A stretch of DNA of 64,000 bases from Tetradesmus obliquus (taxonomy: Eukaryota; Chlorophyta; Chlorophyceae; Sphaeropleales; Scenedesmaceae), in contig CP126193.1 of the NCBI GenBank assembly GCA_030272155.1, positions 6,448,001-6,512,000 on the forward strand. The letters are read 5' to 3'. The notes below the pieces were generated by a model. It saw only the letters and a program-made list of their open reading frames with translations, had not been told where the DNA came from and made no database searches. Positions 1-10,814 of this stretch are shown in pieces. The translations under genes were made by a program, and so were the position numbers. How positions within the stretch are numbered: position 1 is the first letter of the stretch; every line of letters starts with the position of its first letter.

Positions 1-216
1 TGATGTGTCAAACATGCCTGTGCGACCCAAGGCTGCTGCGGGTTTGTCAGGGAACCCTACTGCGCCTAGTCCGTCCTGCAACATCATGCGCGACTGCTGC
101 CTCCCCAATCATTCTGCATACATACACACGCACAGTAACTTCAGCCCTAGCCAACGCAGCTCCACACCAGGTGCTGCTACTACAAAGATGTCAAAAATAA
201 CAGATTTCAAACACAC

Positions 217-3200
217 CTGGCAGAGCAAGGCCCCACGCCTCCTGATAGCGCGCACCCAGCCCACTCGCCACAGCAGCAACCAGCGACGTCAGCGGCGACA
301 TGCCACCCCTGCTGCTGCTGCTGCCGCCCTGCTGCTGCAGTGCTGCCACCAGGCTAGGGCTGAGGCAGGACTCCAGCAGCGACTGCAGCGCACCGCTGGT
401 GTTGTAACGCACGCCGTCCTGCTCTGCTGCGAGCTGTTTGAGCGGACAGGGAAGAATGCAGAACAGAGGCAGTAGAAGCAGCAGCACCAACGCCAGTCAA
501 GGGGATACCCAGTAAACAAAGCAGCGCGCAAGTGCTTGCCGAGTGAGACATATGCATCTTCATTTCAGAGCAACAGCCCCAGCCCCTCAGCATAGAAGCT
601 TGTGCAGCAGGCGCCCGCAGGGCTGCAGCTGGGCAGTCATGCCTATTTCAATTTTGATTCCCGCCCAAAATGATGCAACCAACCTTGTAGGCATTGCATA
701 AGAGAACCGGAAAATAATCTGAGAGGTGAAGAACAGTGTAACCAGGTGCAACAATGACATGTGCTGTGTGCAGACTCACCAAGGGCACCAGCAGGTGCAC
801 CACTTTTGGCAGCAGCTTGCCCGCTGCTTCAGACGCCAGCTCAGACAAGCGCCCTAGGCCAGACTCAAGCAGGCGGGCCATCGCTGACAGCTGGTCGCCA
901 CCAGCAGCGCCAGACGCACCACCCAGGCCACTGCCGGCACCTGCAGCAGCAGATAACATCACACTTTCAACAATGATCTATGACGAATGCCGCATCGCTT
1001 TTGCTGCACAAGTTGCACTAGAGCCTATTCCGCAGCAGCAGCAGCTGTAGCTTGAACATGCAAAGTCCCAACACCGCCCTGCACCTGCAAGCAGTGACGA
1101 GGCCTCGCCGTCTATCAGCAGCGCCAGCAGCTGCTGCAGCTGCTGCGGGCCCATGTGGCTGCTGCCGCTGCCGGCCAGTGCGCCCAGCACCTCGCTGGTG
1201 TGCCTGCTCAGCAGCGGCTGGCGCAGGCCGTACAGCTTCACCAGCTGCTCTGACAGGCTGGGGAGCGATGCGGCTGCATGGCAGAACGGAGGTGCAGCAG
1301 CAGCAGAAAAAGGGTTACTTGCAGGGCCAAAGGGTTGCAGCTTCGGCAGCGGCTGGCGCAGGCCGTACAGCTTCACCAGCTGCTCTGACAGGCTGGGCAG
1401 CGATGCGGCTGCAATGGCAGAAAGAGGTGCGGCAGCAGCAGCAGCAGTAGCAGCACCAGATAAGGTTAATTGCAGGGCAAAAGGCGTGCAGCTTCAGCAG
1501 CGGCTGGCGCAGGCCGTACAGCTTCACCAGCCACTCTGACAGGCTGGGCAGCGATGCGGCTGCATGGCAGAGGTGCAGCAGCAGCAACAATGTTACTTGC
1601 AGGGCCAAACAGGTGCCGCTTCAGCAGCGGCTGGTGCAGGCTGTACAGCTTCAGCAGCTGCTCAGACAGGCTGGGTTGTGATGCGGCTGCAGCAGCAACA
1701 GCAGCAGCAGCAAAAGCAGCAAAAGGAAAGGTTACTTGCAGGGCAAAAGGGATGAAGCTTCAGCAGCGGCTGGCGCAGGCCCGTACAGCTTCACCAGCTG
1801 GTCATACAGGCTGGGCAGCGACGCAGCTGCAAGTAGATCACAAGCACAGAAACAGCAGCAGCAACATGGAAGGGTTAGCTGCACGGCAAAGGAGGTGCAG
1901 CCCCATCGGTCGCGCGAACAGGCTGGGTAGCACAGCAGTAGAGATGCGGGAGTAGCAGCAGCAGCATATGTATCAGATGAAAAGAGCAAGCAGGAAATGT
2001 GCCGTCTTATGCGTGTAGATGGCGTGGTGACAGTAAGGCAGCTGCAGTTGCAGCGGCAAAGGGTGACACAAAGCGACTTCATAACATATCTCGCAGCTGG
2101 AGCGACATGCACCATTGTTCACACACATAGCAACTGCATGCCTGTGACTCTTCTCACCTGCCATGAGTGGGGCGCAGGTCTTCAGCGCAGCAAGCAGGTG
2201 CAGCACGTCGCTCACTGCTGCTGCAATGGCTGCCTCCGCTGCTGCCCGCTGCTTGTTGCTTGCTGCTGCTGCTGCGCGCGCTGCTGCTGATGGCCCGGGA
2301 AGCACCGCCTTACACACTGCAGGGCAAAAACAACACGTGCAGCAATGCTTGAGGAGCAGGCGAATGCGCAGCATGGGAGGCGCTGCCTTCAGCTCCCTGC
2401 ACTTGAGGTACTGTCATTCTAGCCTGGCAAAGGAAATCAAGTTCAAAGACGGACGCTCTGACGGCTCACAGCTGTTGCAGTGCCAACATGGCACGCCCAT
2501 CACTGCCGCTGGCAGCTGCTGCAGCTGCGCATACCATGGTTCAAGCCACAGGTGCGGTCTATACCGTGCAGTATAGCAGCAGTGAATCTTGTGTCTGCCT
2601 CAGATCCTGCTGCTGCTGCTGCTGCCTGGGTGTTGTTGCTACTGGTACTGCCTGTGCTCCCTGCCCTCACCTGCCACAATCGCCTCACTAGCTGCTGCCA
2701 GGCTGGCTGGGCTGCCCTGCAGTGCTGCCAGCACCTCACTGACGCTGCTCTGCGCCCGCTTGCGCACCTGCGCAGCAGCCACAGGAAGCATGCACACACT
2801 GCATTGTTGGAGGATGTGTTGCCTTTGTGAACCTTGCAGCAGGGATAAGTCTGAGCTGTGTAGCATAGTCTTGGCGGCTGCAGGTGACGTACAAGGGAGT
2901 TTGCGTACAACACTGCTGCGGCAAACAGTTGAATTTGATGCTGCACATGCTGAACTGACATGCATGTGCTGGGCAGCTTGCATTAGTCGGCTGTCGCGCA
3001 TTACTCCATGCGCTGAGCAGCTGATGCTGTGTATGCCGTTGCACACACAGTGGACCACTTGCTATCACGTGCCGTTTCAACCCCATGTGAGAAAGCCTGC
3101 TGCTGCGCCAGCTGTCCGTTTGCCGCACCTTGGGCCGTGCATCTGTGAGGAATGACAGCAGCAGCTGGAAGCCTGGTGCTGCTGCAGGCCATGCGCCCGG

Positions 3201-4061
3201 CTCCACTGCTGCCAGCACCTGACCCAGGCACATCAGCCCAGCCTTGGCTGCAGCAGCCTGCAGCACAACGTTTAAAGGTTGAACAGTGTGAAGTGTTGGT
3301 GATGACCCTGGCTGCAGCACATACATGCTGATGCCAGAACTGCACTGGAATATGATGCTGTGGTAAGCAAGCATCCAACAAACTGTGCAGTGTGTGTCAG
3401 AAGTCACGTGATAGCACTGCTGGCGATGCGCAGCAGCAGAGAGGTAGCTCGCACTCCAGATGCGCGCACAGGCTATACCATGCTGCAGTTTCTGCGCTTT
3501 AGAATGCGCCTAAACACATGCAGCAGCTGAGCTACAGCTGCAATTTTGCAATACAGCGTTCCCTTGCACCAGCCGCACCTGCTGCCTGTGCTGCTCCACC
3601 AGCCTCCCCAGCAGCTGCACACTGCCCACAAACTTGGAGCGCAAAACCCCATTCGGCACGCGGCTCAGCGCAGTGCCCAGCAGCGTACACATGGCCAGAG
3701 CAGTCTGCAGGAAACAGCCACGAAGTGAGCCGGTGCGTTGCTGCAGCGCTACAGCAGCACCAGCAGGGTTTCCTGCAGGGTGCTGCTGTGTACAAATTGC
3801 GAGCAGGACTACTGTGCTCACCGCGGGCGAGCTTTGCGCATCTGGCCGCTCCAGAGCGGACATGAGTGCTGCAAAGATTGTGGTCGGCGTTGCTGACATG
3901 CTTTCTGCTGCAATGACCTCCAGCACTGCTTGAAGGACGGCTAGCACTTGCTGGGACTCAGGCTGGGCACTGTGGCCATGCCTGCCGCGTATCTCCGCTA
4001 CTATGCCACCGTCAGCGGATGAAGAATCCATGCTAAGAGTTTGGAAATCGTGCTCAATCAT
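217..4061 (-). CDS. RRP12: RRP12-like ribosomal RNA processing HEAT-repeat protein, 5' and middle part (C-terminus off the left edge)
   Basis: Members of this family are HEAT-repeat proteins that help export and mature pre-ribosomal subunits in the nucleolus. Eight exons can be joined with consistent phase: 4061-3822, 3704-3579, 3257-3129, 2767-2671, 2316-2158, 1273-1085, 940-780 and 433-217. The start is the first in-frame ATG at 4061. Family-like segments in order are VPNGVLRSKF and LLGRLVEQHR (exon 2), LLLSFLTDARPK joined to VRKRAQ (exons 3 and 4), DVLHLLAALKTCAPLM (exon 5), TSEVLGAL (exon 6), and GARYQEAWGLALP (exon 8), the usual RRP12 pattern of a Tyr-x-x-Ala-Trp helix. Donors include GTGCGG as well as GTGAG. 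Four extra copies of exon 6 lie in the intron before it (separate entry). The family assignment rests on motif similarity and gene order along the protein; a related HEAT protein is the main alternative. Confidence 0.75.
1319..1826 (-). repeat. Four tandem decayed copies of RRP12-like exon 6 (cassette-like)
   Basis: Copies lie at 1408-1319, 1559-1470, 1686-1597 and 1826-1736, upstream of the real exon at 1273-1085. Each repeats the first ~64 nt of the exon (SLPSLSEQLVKLYGLRQPLL on the minus strand) and then ends in a shared tail reading ccctgcaa before gtaac. Three copies are exactly 90 nt, a multiple of 3, and all four have an AG acceptor. Copies 1 and 3 keep a GT donor, copy 2 has TT in place of GT, and copy 4 is 91 nt and so out of frame. 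They could be optional cassette exons or silent debris. Confidence 0.8.
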
Positions 4062-4504
4062 GGCGCAGCAGTCACTCGCCGAGAACAAAGTCAGTGACTG
4101 CGCATCGGGGCTTGCACGCTGTCAGCGGCACACTGCGTTAAATTTACAGCCTAGATATTACGTCTATGCTTGGATGGGACCTCCATGCTACTGCTGTGGC
4201 AGTTGCAGTAACATGCTACTTTGGGTGCAGGTCACAGCTACACCCGACGTTTCAACGGCAGGATTACTAGATGCGAATTCCAGCGTTTGACATTGCTGAA
4301 GCTTTACCAAAAATTTCTATCAACCCATCTGTGTGCGGCACCTGCTGGTGAACGGTGACAGCCCTCTCAGCACTGCTTACGAGACCTTACCCTCGCAATC
4401 GCTGGGTGACTGTACCCTTGCACCCCCCCGCACTCTATATGCTTAACGAGCATTACTAGTGTGCCGAAGCTGGCCTGCAAGGCGTTGATCAAACAAAAGC
4501 AATC
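4062..4504. promoter_or_regulatory. Divergent promoter region between RRP12-like and FBPase genes
   Basis: The 443 bp between the two divergent start codons must hold both promoters. A TATA-like stretch (ctctatatgc) lies near 4432, about 70 bp before the FBPase ATG. No coding signal was seen. The promoter role is inferred from position only. Confidence 0.4.
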
Positions 4505-5930
4505 ATGCAACTAGTTCACAGCAGCACAGGCCAGTGCCTTGGGCACCGCAGAGATGCAGTGACCGCCCCAAGGCCATCTATACATACTCGTACAGCTAAT
4601 CGGCCGTGCAAAGCACGAGTGCTGTCTCCTGGCAAACCAATCAGCGAGGCAGCACCGGCCTCTGCACCACCTAAGCAAGCAGCAGGTGAGTAAGGACGCG
4701 AACTTGGAAGTTAGATGTGTGGATTGCAGCTTCGGTGTCAAGACAGTTGCTGAGGCAGCATGACAGCAGTTCCCCCGCTAGTGCCACGTCGGACACCATG
4801 GCAACGAAACAGTCACCTGCCTCTGAGCATTTCTCAATCGCCGCCGACATGTTCAAACGCAATGCAAACTATGCATAGAATCCATATAGTTCGACAGCGC
4901 AGCTGAGCAAGAGCACCAAAGGCAATCATCCCCTGCACTCTGCTGCTGATGCGCTGCCCCTGCAGCACCCTCAGGCCCAGATTACACAGCCCCATCACGC
5001 AACTTGGCTCTGGAGCTGGTGCGTGTGACAGAGGCTGCTGCACTGGCTGCTGCTAGATGGTGAGTGGCAGCTGCCGAGGTTGGGCAGGCTGCTTCAGTAC
5101 AGTGCTGCTGCAATGCACCATCATCTTGGCAGTGCAGGAGTTTGCTTGCATTGTTTTGTAAGGTTTGCAACGTGTGTGAACTATAAGCTTGATGAGCATT
5201 ATTGATGATTACATTCACGTAACAGCATGTTGCCTTTGCAACCATTGCATGGGAGCACTGCTAGGCTGCCTTCACACCAGCTTGCCTAGTTCCCTCCCTG
5301 CCCCTGCTTGTGCTGCTTTGCCGCTCTTGATGCTGCTGCTGCTGCTGCTTCCTGCCAGGCTAGGCAAGGGTGACAAGAACTCAGCCGACCAGGCGGCAGT
5401 GGACATGATGCGCAAGGTGCTCAACGACATACCCATGGTGAGGACAAGGCCGCCGTCCCTCTCAGCTTTTTTGTCAGAGTACATGTTTGCCCGCTGCAGC
5501 ATGCTGCGACTCATCATGGTTTCAGCTCTGAGGTTTTCAATGCAGCATATTCGCACAGCACATTCAACAGCGTGCCAAGCAGTACTGCAAGCACAGCACT
5601 GCTGTACTGAACTGTGCTGCCCTCGCTGCATTCTGCTTGCAGGATGGTGTGGTGGTGATTGGCGAGGGCGAGAAGGATGAGGCGCCAATGCTTTACTGCG
5701 GTGAGTGAGCTAGGGCTCACGCCAGGCTGTGAAATTACTGGACAGTAGCCGCTCTACACCAGCAGCATGTTTGCTCATGTCCTGCGCTTGCCTAAGCCCG
5801 GATAGGAACCCAGCAGCTGCATAGCTCAAGAGCACCTTCAATCTCCTCAGCGTAGCGAGCAGTGCCAATGCATGTATTGCCTCTGTTGCTGCTGCATATC
5901 CAGCACTGGCACCACCCCTGACGGCTCACG

Positions 5931-5983
<53 letters not shown>

Positions 5984-6362
5984 CTGCAGGCGAGCACATT
6001 GGTGACGGCACGCCCCCCATGGTGGACATTGCAGTGGACCCCCTGGATGGCACCACGCTCACAGCACAGGGCCGCAGCGGCGCCATCGCAGTGAGTACTC
6101 CGCATATTTGGTTATTTCTGTCTGATGGATTGTTTACAGCTGGTTCGCTGGTCTACTTTGCATTGGTGTCGGCCCCTTGGATGGCATCACACTCGCAGCA
6201 CAGAGCCACAGCGGCGCCATCGCAGTGAGTGCTGCAAACATACAGCACACTGGCTTTTCATGAATACTACGTGCATACAAAGCAGGCAGCTGAAGCACTG
6301 CACAGCAGCATGCGAACCGGCTGAGTATACCTTGTTACTATCGCCAAACCCTGCTGCTGCTG

Positions 6363-6411
<49 letters not shown>

Positions 6412-6765
6412 TCATCGCCCTGGCTGAGCGTGGCTGCACTTATGACGCTGGGCCCTGGTTCTACATGGTCAAGCTGTTGCCTGTTGCTGCTGTCGCCAAA
6501 CCTCCTGCTGATGTTGCTGCTGCTGCTGCTGTTGCTGCTGCCAGGTCATTGCCCTGGCTGAGCGCGGCTGCATGTACGACCCGGGGCCCTGCTTCTACAT
6601 GGAGAAGCTGGCATCACCTAACACTAACCCGTGCTGCTGCTGCTGCTGCTGCTGCCGCCGCCACTCCTGCCAGGTCATTGTCCTGGCTGAGCGTGGCTGC
6701 ATGTACGACCCCGGGCCCTGCTTCTACATGGAGAAGCTGGCACCTTGCCCCTGCTCTCTGAACCC

Positions 6766-6796
<31 letters not shown>

Positions 6797-9193
6797 CGCC
6801 GCCACTGCTGCCAGGTCATTGCTCTCGCTGAGCGTGGCTGCATGTACGACCCCGGGCCCTGCTTCTACATGGAGAAGCTGGCATCACCCGACACCGACCC
6901 GTGCTGCTGCTGCTGCTGCTGCGCTGCTGCCATGTCATTGCTCTGGCTGAGCGCGGCTGCATGTACGACCCCGGGCCTTGCTTCTACATGGAGAAGCTGG
7001 CAACTTGCCCCTGCTTTCATCACCCCGCCTGCTGCTGCTGCCCCTGCTGCTGCCGCCGCTGCCAGGTCATTGCTTTGGCTGAGCGCGGCTGCATGTACGA
7101 CCCCGGGCCCTGCTTCTATATGGAGAAGCTGGCAGTGGGACCTGGCGTGGACCCACGGCGTGTGAGCCTTGATTACAGCGTAGCGCACAATCTGGAGGCA
7201 GTGGCCAACTGCCTGGGCAAGCCAGTCAGGTGAGGCGGGCTGAGGTTTTGGATTGCTGTTTGGGCCCTGCTTCTACATGGAGAAGCTGGCAGTGGGCCCG
7301 GGCGTGGACCCGCGGCGTGTCAGCCTGGATTACAGTGTAGCACGCAACCTGGAGGCGGTGGCCAGCTGCCTCGGGAAGCCAGTCAGGTGAGATTCAGGAT
7401 ATGTCATCCAATGTGCTTCATGTGTGGTTGCCACGGTAGTGCTGCTGAGATGCTGCCTGCTTGTGTTGCCACACAGCTGCAGCGGCGCGTCCATGCTCAG
7501 TGATGCCTTCTTGCTCAACCTTTTTTAATGGCCGCGGCGTCTGTGTCGCTTGCGTTGTCGCCCTTTGCAGTGACGTCACCGTGTTGGTGCTGGATTGGCC
7601 ACGCCATGCAGAGCTCACCTCAAACACCCTTTGTGATTTGTGCTGGCATATTGCTCTGTTGTGCAATGCAGTGACGTCACCGTGCTGGTGCTGGACCGGC
7701 CGCGGCACGCAAAGCTCATCGCAGACATCCGCGCAGCAGGCGCACGCATCCGCATGATCAGCGACGGCGATGTTGGGGGCGCCATTGAAACAGCAAAGCC
7801 TGAGGCCCCAGTGGATGTTATGATGGGCATTGGAGGCACTCCAGAGGTGTGGTGTGTCCGAGTCACATGATGTCAACACACTTGGTCACAGGCTGGCAGC
7901 ATGTTGTGGTTCAAAGTGTTCTTGATTCACTCTTGTGTGCACGCATGAACTCTGGAACACGTCAGTTGTTTGGCCCTGTTCAGCATGGTCCGAAGTCTGG
8001 ACAAGTTGCTTGCTTGCTTGTTGCACTGCGTCAACTGCCGTCACTGCAGGGCGTGATAGCTGCTGCCGCGCTAGAGTGCATAGGCAAATCAGCCCAATGC
8101 AACACGGCCTGACCATCTGTCTGCACCACACGACTGCTGTTGCTGCTGCTGCTGCACCTGGCAGGGCGTGATTGCTGCTGCAGCGCTCGAGTGCACGTCA
8201 AGCCCCTGTAACCTCACATACGACCTGCTTGCTTGTAATGCTGCCCCTGCAGGGTGTGATTGCTGCCGCCGCGCTCAAGTGCATGGGCGGCTCCATCCAG
8301 GGCCGGCTGTGGGCCAAGAATGAGCAGGAGGCAGAGGCCATCCGCGCCAGCGGGCGGGACCTGACAAAGATCCTGTACACAGACGACCTGGTGAAAGGCA
8401 ACGACGTGAGTTGAGGTGTTGTTGGGCCGTGGGGCTGCGTTGATTGTAGGTAATGTTTCCATAGGCACTTTTGCATTGCACATAACCCCTGCTGCTGTCC
8501 ATGCTTGCCCAAGTAAACTGTGAACTCCGCTCATAGATGTGTACTTGCTTCTACAGCTCACACCTGCCTTCTGCTGCTGCTGCTGCTGCTGCTACTGCTC
8601 CATCTGCAGTGCTTCTTTGCCGCCACGGGTGTGTCTGACGGCGACCTAGTGCGCGGGGTGCGCTTCTACAGCGGCGGCGCCTCAACCAACAGCGTGGTCA
8701 TGCGCGGCAAGTCGCAGACAGGTGCGCGGGCCAGGCTGGCAGGGCTGTGTTGTTTTGATGGCGGATGGCGCAGACGACTAGCGGTTGAGCAACTGAACAC
8801 ATTCGAGGCGCAGCAAGACGACTAGCAGCATTCAAACCGCTTGCTGCTTTCAAGCGACTGACATTGCGTCTGTAACCACATTTGCTGAACCCATTGCTGT
8901 GCTTTGACATTGTGCCACATATGTTGCCTGCAGTGCGCTACAGCAAACACCGGCACAGCAGCCGCACGCATGACAGCTTATATGCCGTCCTCTACTCACT
9001 CCTTGGCTGTGCTTCTCCTGTGGGTTGTCCTTTCCCTGCAGTGCGCTACATCGAGACGTTCCACAAGTGGGCCGGCACCGCCGCCAACCCCTCCTCGCCC
9101 TGGCACAACCAGCAGATGGGCATGATGGGCAGCCCAGGCATGATGAGCAACAGCCCGGGACCCTCAAGCGCCGTGTTCATGATGGACGACTGA
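4505..9193 (+). CDS. glpX: Class II (GlpX-type) fructose-1,6-bisphosphatase, probably plastid-targeted and possibly bifunctional FBP/SBPase
   Basis: This enzyme removes the 1-phosphate from fructose-1,6-bisphosphate; the cyanobacterial form also acts on sedoheptulose-1,7-bisphosphate in the Calvin cycle. Ten exons join in perfect phase to 422 aa: 4505-4685, 4966-5059, 5359-5437, 5643-5700, 5990-6090, 7066-7229, 7672-7846, 8253-8405, 8610-8721 and 9042-9193. Exon 1 (about 60 aa, rich in Ser, Arg, Ala and Pro, few acidic residues) looks like a transit peptide. Core motifs in order are [43 protein letters not shown], the Li-sensitive phosphatase motif [28 protein letters not shown] and RFYSGGAST. 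The C-terminus has a Met/Gly-rich tail ending FMMDD. Exons 5, 6, 7, 8 and 10 all have echo copies. Whether the enzyme also cleaves SBP cannot be read from sequence. Confidence 0.9.
5930..5981 (+). repeat. CTG triplet run (about 17 units) before FBPase exon 5
   Basis: Pure CTG run at the 3' end of intron 4, followed by ccactgcag acceptor. Unstable-repeat length for many genomes. Confidence 0.9.
6167..6226 (+). repeat. Echo copy of the 3' half of FBPase exon 5
   Basis: A copy of the exon 5 end ([18 protein letters not shown] region plus the gtgagt donor) sits about 135 bp downstream of the original. It keeps the donor but has several substitutions and an altered start, so it cannot encode the active-site motif intact. 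Confidence 0.8.
6362..6408 (+). repeat. CTG triplet run before the first echo of FBPase exon 6
   Basis: About 15 units, directly followed by the ccag acceptor of the most 5' exon 6 copy. Confidence 0.9.
6411..7003 (+). repeat. Five tandem copies of the 5' half of FBPase exon 6
   Basis: Copies start at 6411, 6545, 6674, 6815 and 6934, and the real exon starts at 7066, giving a 119-141 bp period. Each carries a CTG-rich tract, usually a CCAG acceptor, and the first ~66-70 nt of the exon (peptide [19 protein letters not shown]). None has the second half or a donor. The copy at 6934 has lost its AG (catg in place of ccag). The most 5' copy is the most diverged ([15 protein letters not shown]), consistent with it being the oldest. 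Confidence 0.9.
7258..7387 (+). repeat. Downstream copy of the 3' part of FBPase exon 6
   Basis: This repeats [19 protein letters not shown] through the exon end, with its gtgag donor, 158 bp after the original donor. It differs by few bases and encodes nearly the same peptide ([10 protein letters not shown] becomes [10 protein letters not shown]). It has no convincing acceptor, so it is probably intronic. Confidence 0.85.
7571..7620 (+). repeat. Echo copy of the 5' end of FBPase exon 7
   Basis: The stretch gcag/tgacgtcaccgtg and following bases repeat the start of the true exon at 7672, 101 bp upstream of it. The copy keeps a possible acceptor, then diverges after about 45 nt. Confidence 0.75.
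8044..8205 (+). repeat. Two echo copies of the 5' end of FBPase exon 8
   Basis: Copies begin near 8051 and 8167, ahead of the real exon at 8253. Both have a gcag acceptor followed by codons for [10 protein letters not shown], where the true exon has [10 protein letters not shown]. Similarity ends after about 35-45 nt. Confidence 0.8.
8928..8965 (+). repeat. Echo copy of the FBPase exon 10 acceptor and first codons
   Basis: The sequence cctgcag/tgcgctaca at 8928 repeats the true acceptor at 9035-9041 and the first bases of exon 10. It diverges almost at once after that. Confidence 0.6.
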
Positions 9194-9287
9194 TAGAAGA
9201 GCATGAGTACAATGAGAATGGGCGTGCAGGGACTTTGGCCTATGCTAATAGCAGGGCTGGAGCTGCACTGGCGTGTGTTGGCGCCCG

Positions 9288-9441
9288 TGCACTGGACCCT
9301 CAAGCGCCGTCTTCATGATGGAAGATTGGGTTGGGCTGTGCCACTGCCAAGCGGCATAGGCAGATGGGCATGATGGGCAGCCCCGGCATGATGAGCAACA
9401 GCCCGGGGCCTTCCGGTGCTGTCTTCATGATGCACAATTAG
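9288..9441 (+). repeat. Two copies of the FBPase terminal coding segment after the stop codon
   Basis: The segment encoding [10 protein letters not shown] is repeated at about 9296-9325, and a longer copy ([18 protein letters not shown] region with its own stop) lies at 9361-9441. Both are downstream of the TGA at 9191. They lie in the presumed 3' UTR. Confidence 0.75.
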
Positions 9442-10814
9442 TGGTATGATTTGGTGCCATTTGAGGTGAAACAGAGATAGTAAGTAATTTGTGAGCTGGC
9501 AGGCAGCAGCTCACCTTGGCTATGCTGCGTGCCGATGTGGTCATTGTGCTCTATGTTGTGTGAGCTGCTGGTGCTGTAGAAGGGTGTTGCCAGTCCTGCT
9601 GGTTGCTATGAGGCTGCAGTTGCTGAATTTTCCTGAAGCAGCAGCGTGTTGGACAGCATGTCAAGGTGGCGCATGTCGCCCAGCAGTGTGCATGCCTTAT
9701 GTGTGGACGTATGCTTGAAGCGTGGCGCCTTCTGTGGTGAAGGAGGGATTGCCGTTCCATTACACAGCTGCCGCAGTGTGCATGCACATTGTCAGCAAAG
9801 TCTCAAATAGTTGAGACAATGGACACGATTGAGTGAAGGAGCTGGTGCATTGCCACCCTTGAGGCTTGCACAAGATGCTCTTGATGTTGCGAACTGCCAT
9901 TGCAGAGAGAAGCAGGGCGGTGGTTGTACAGTTGTGTGCTTGCGAGTAGGGTTGTCAGCCAATCGTGTGGGCGGCTAGCTGACAGCAATGTCAAGCAACA
10001 TGTTATAACATTGGGGCGTCATTTGTGCTGTCAGTGGCGACAGTCGCTGCCCTCTTGTACCTGGGTTATGTGTGTGGCGTTTTGGTTGCTTGTGGAACAG
10101 TTTTGCCTTACATGTATGCTGCCAATGCATGACTGTGGATTTGTGGACCCTGAACAAGTGTGTGTTCGGATGTTTCTAGGCATATCAGCTTGTACCAGTT
10201 GTATCATTATAACAGCTCAGCCTGGTCCTGCGTTGCCATGGCTAGCCACTACAGCGTTGTAGTGGCACCATCATTCGTGCAAATTCCTGCACCAGATGGG
10301 CTTGTTGGATAGCTAACCAAGCTAGACGTTGTGCCCAAGGTTGCAACTCACCACACTTCCGATGTTCTCGAGCTCAGCCACACATACTGCCTACAGATAC
10401 TGATGCAAGTGGTGGTGTCTTCGGTTGTGCTGGCTTGACATGCTGGACTCCATAGTGTGTAACACGTGGGGTACTGCCGGCGCTGTTAACAGCCAAAGTT
10501 GGCTGCAGATTCGTGTGCCATAACTATCGATGCTGAATGGTGGTTGTTGCATGTAACACTGCCAGAGTTAGCAGCCGACTTCAAATCAGTCATGGCTGCT
10601 GAGATTCACCGCATCTGCTGCAGGAGCATCCTACATGTAGCAACAAAAGCAGCCACAGCCAAAAATAACACATTGAACAAGTTAAGGTTACAACGCAATG
10701 GTGCCACGAAAACACCATCTCACCAGTACAATGTGGCACAAGCACTGATGGCAAGCACCTCTCAAACTCCCCCCATCATAAGTTGCAGCTTATCAAGTCA
10801 CACAGTGTCAACTG
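9442..10814. other. Presumed FBPase 3' UTR and intergenic sequence
   Basis: No gene is supported here. Short open frames show no recognisable motif. The first plus-strand TGTAA, the usual polyadenylation signal of many green algae, is near 10457, so the FBPase transcript end is uncertain. Confidence 0.4.

Noticed and set aside
5931..5985. Poly-Ala or poly-Leu coding from long CTG runs in several genes
   Set aside because: In each case an acceptor follows within a few bases and the flanking exons join in phase without the run.
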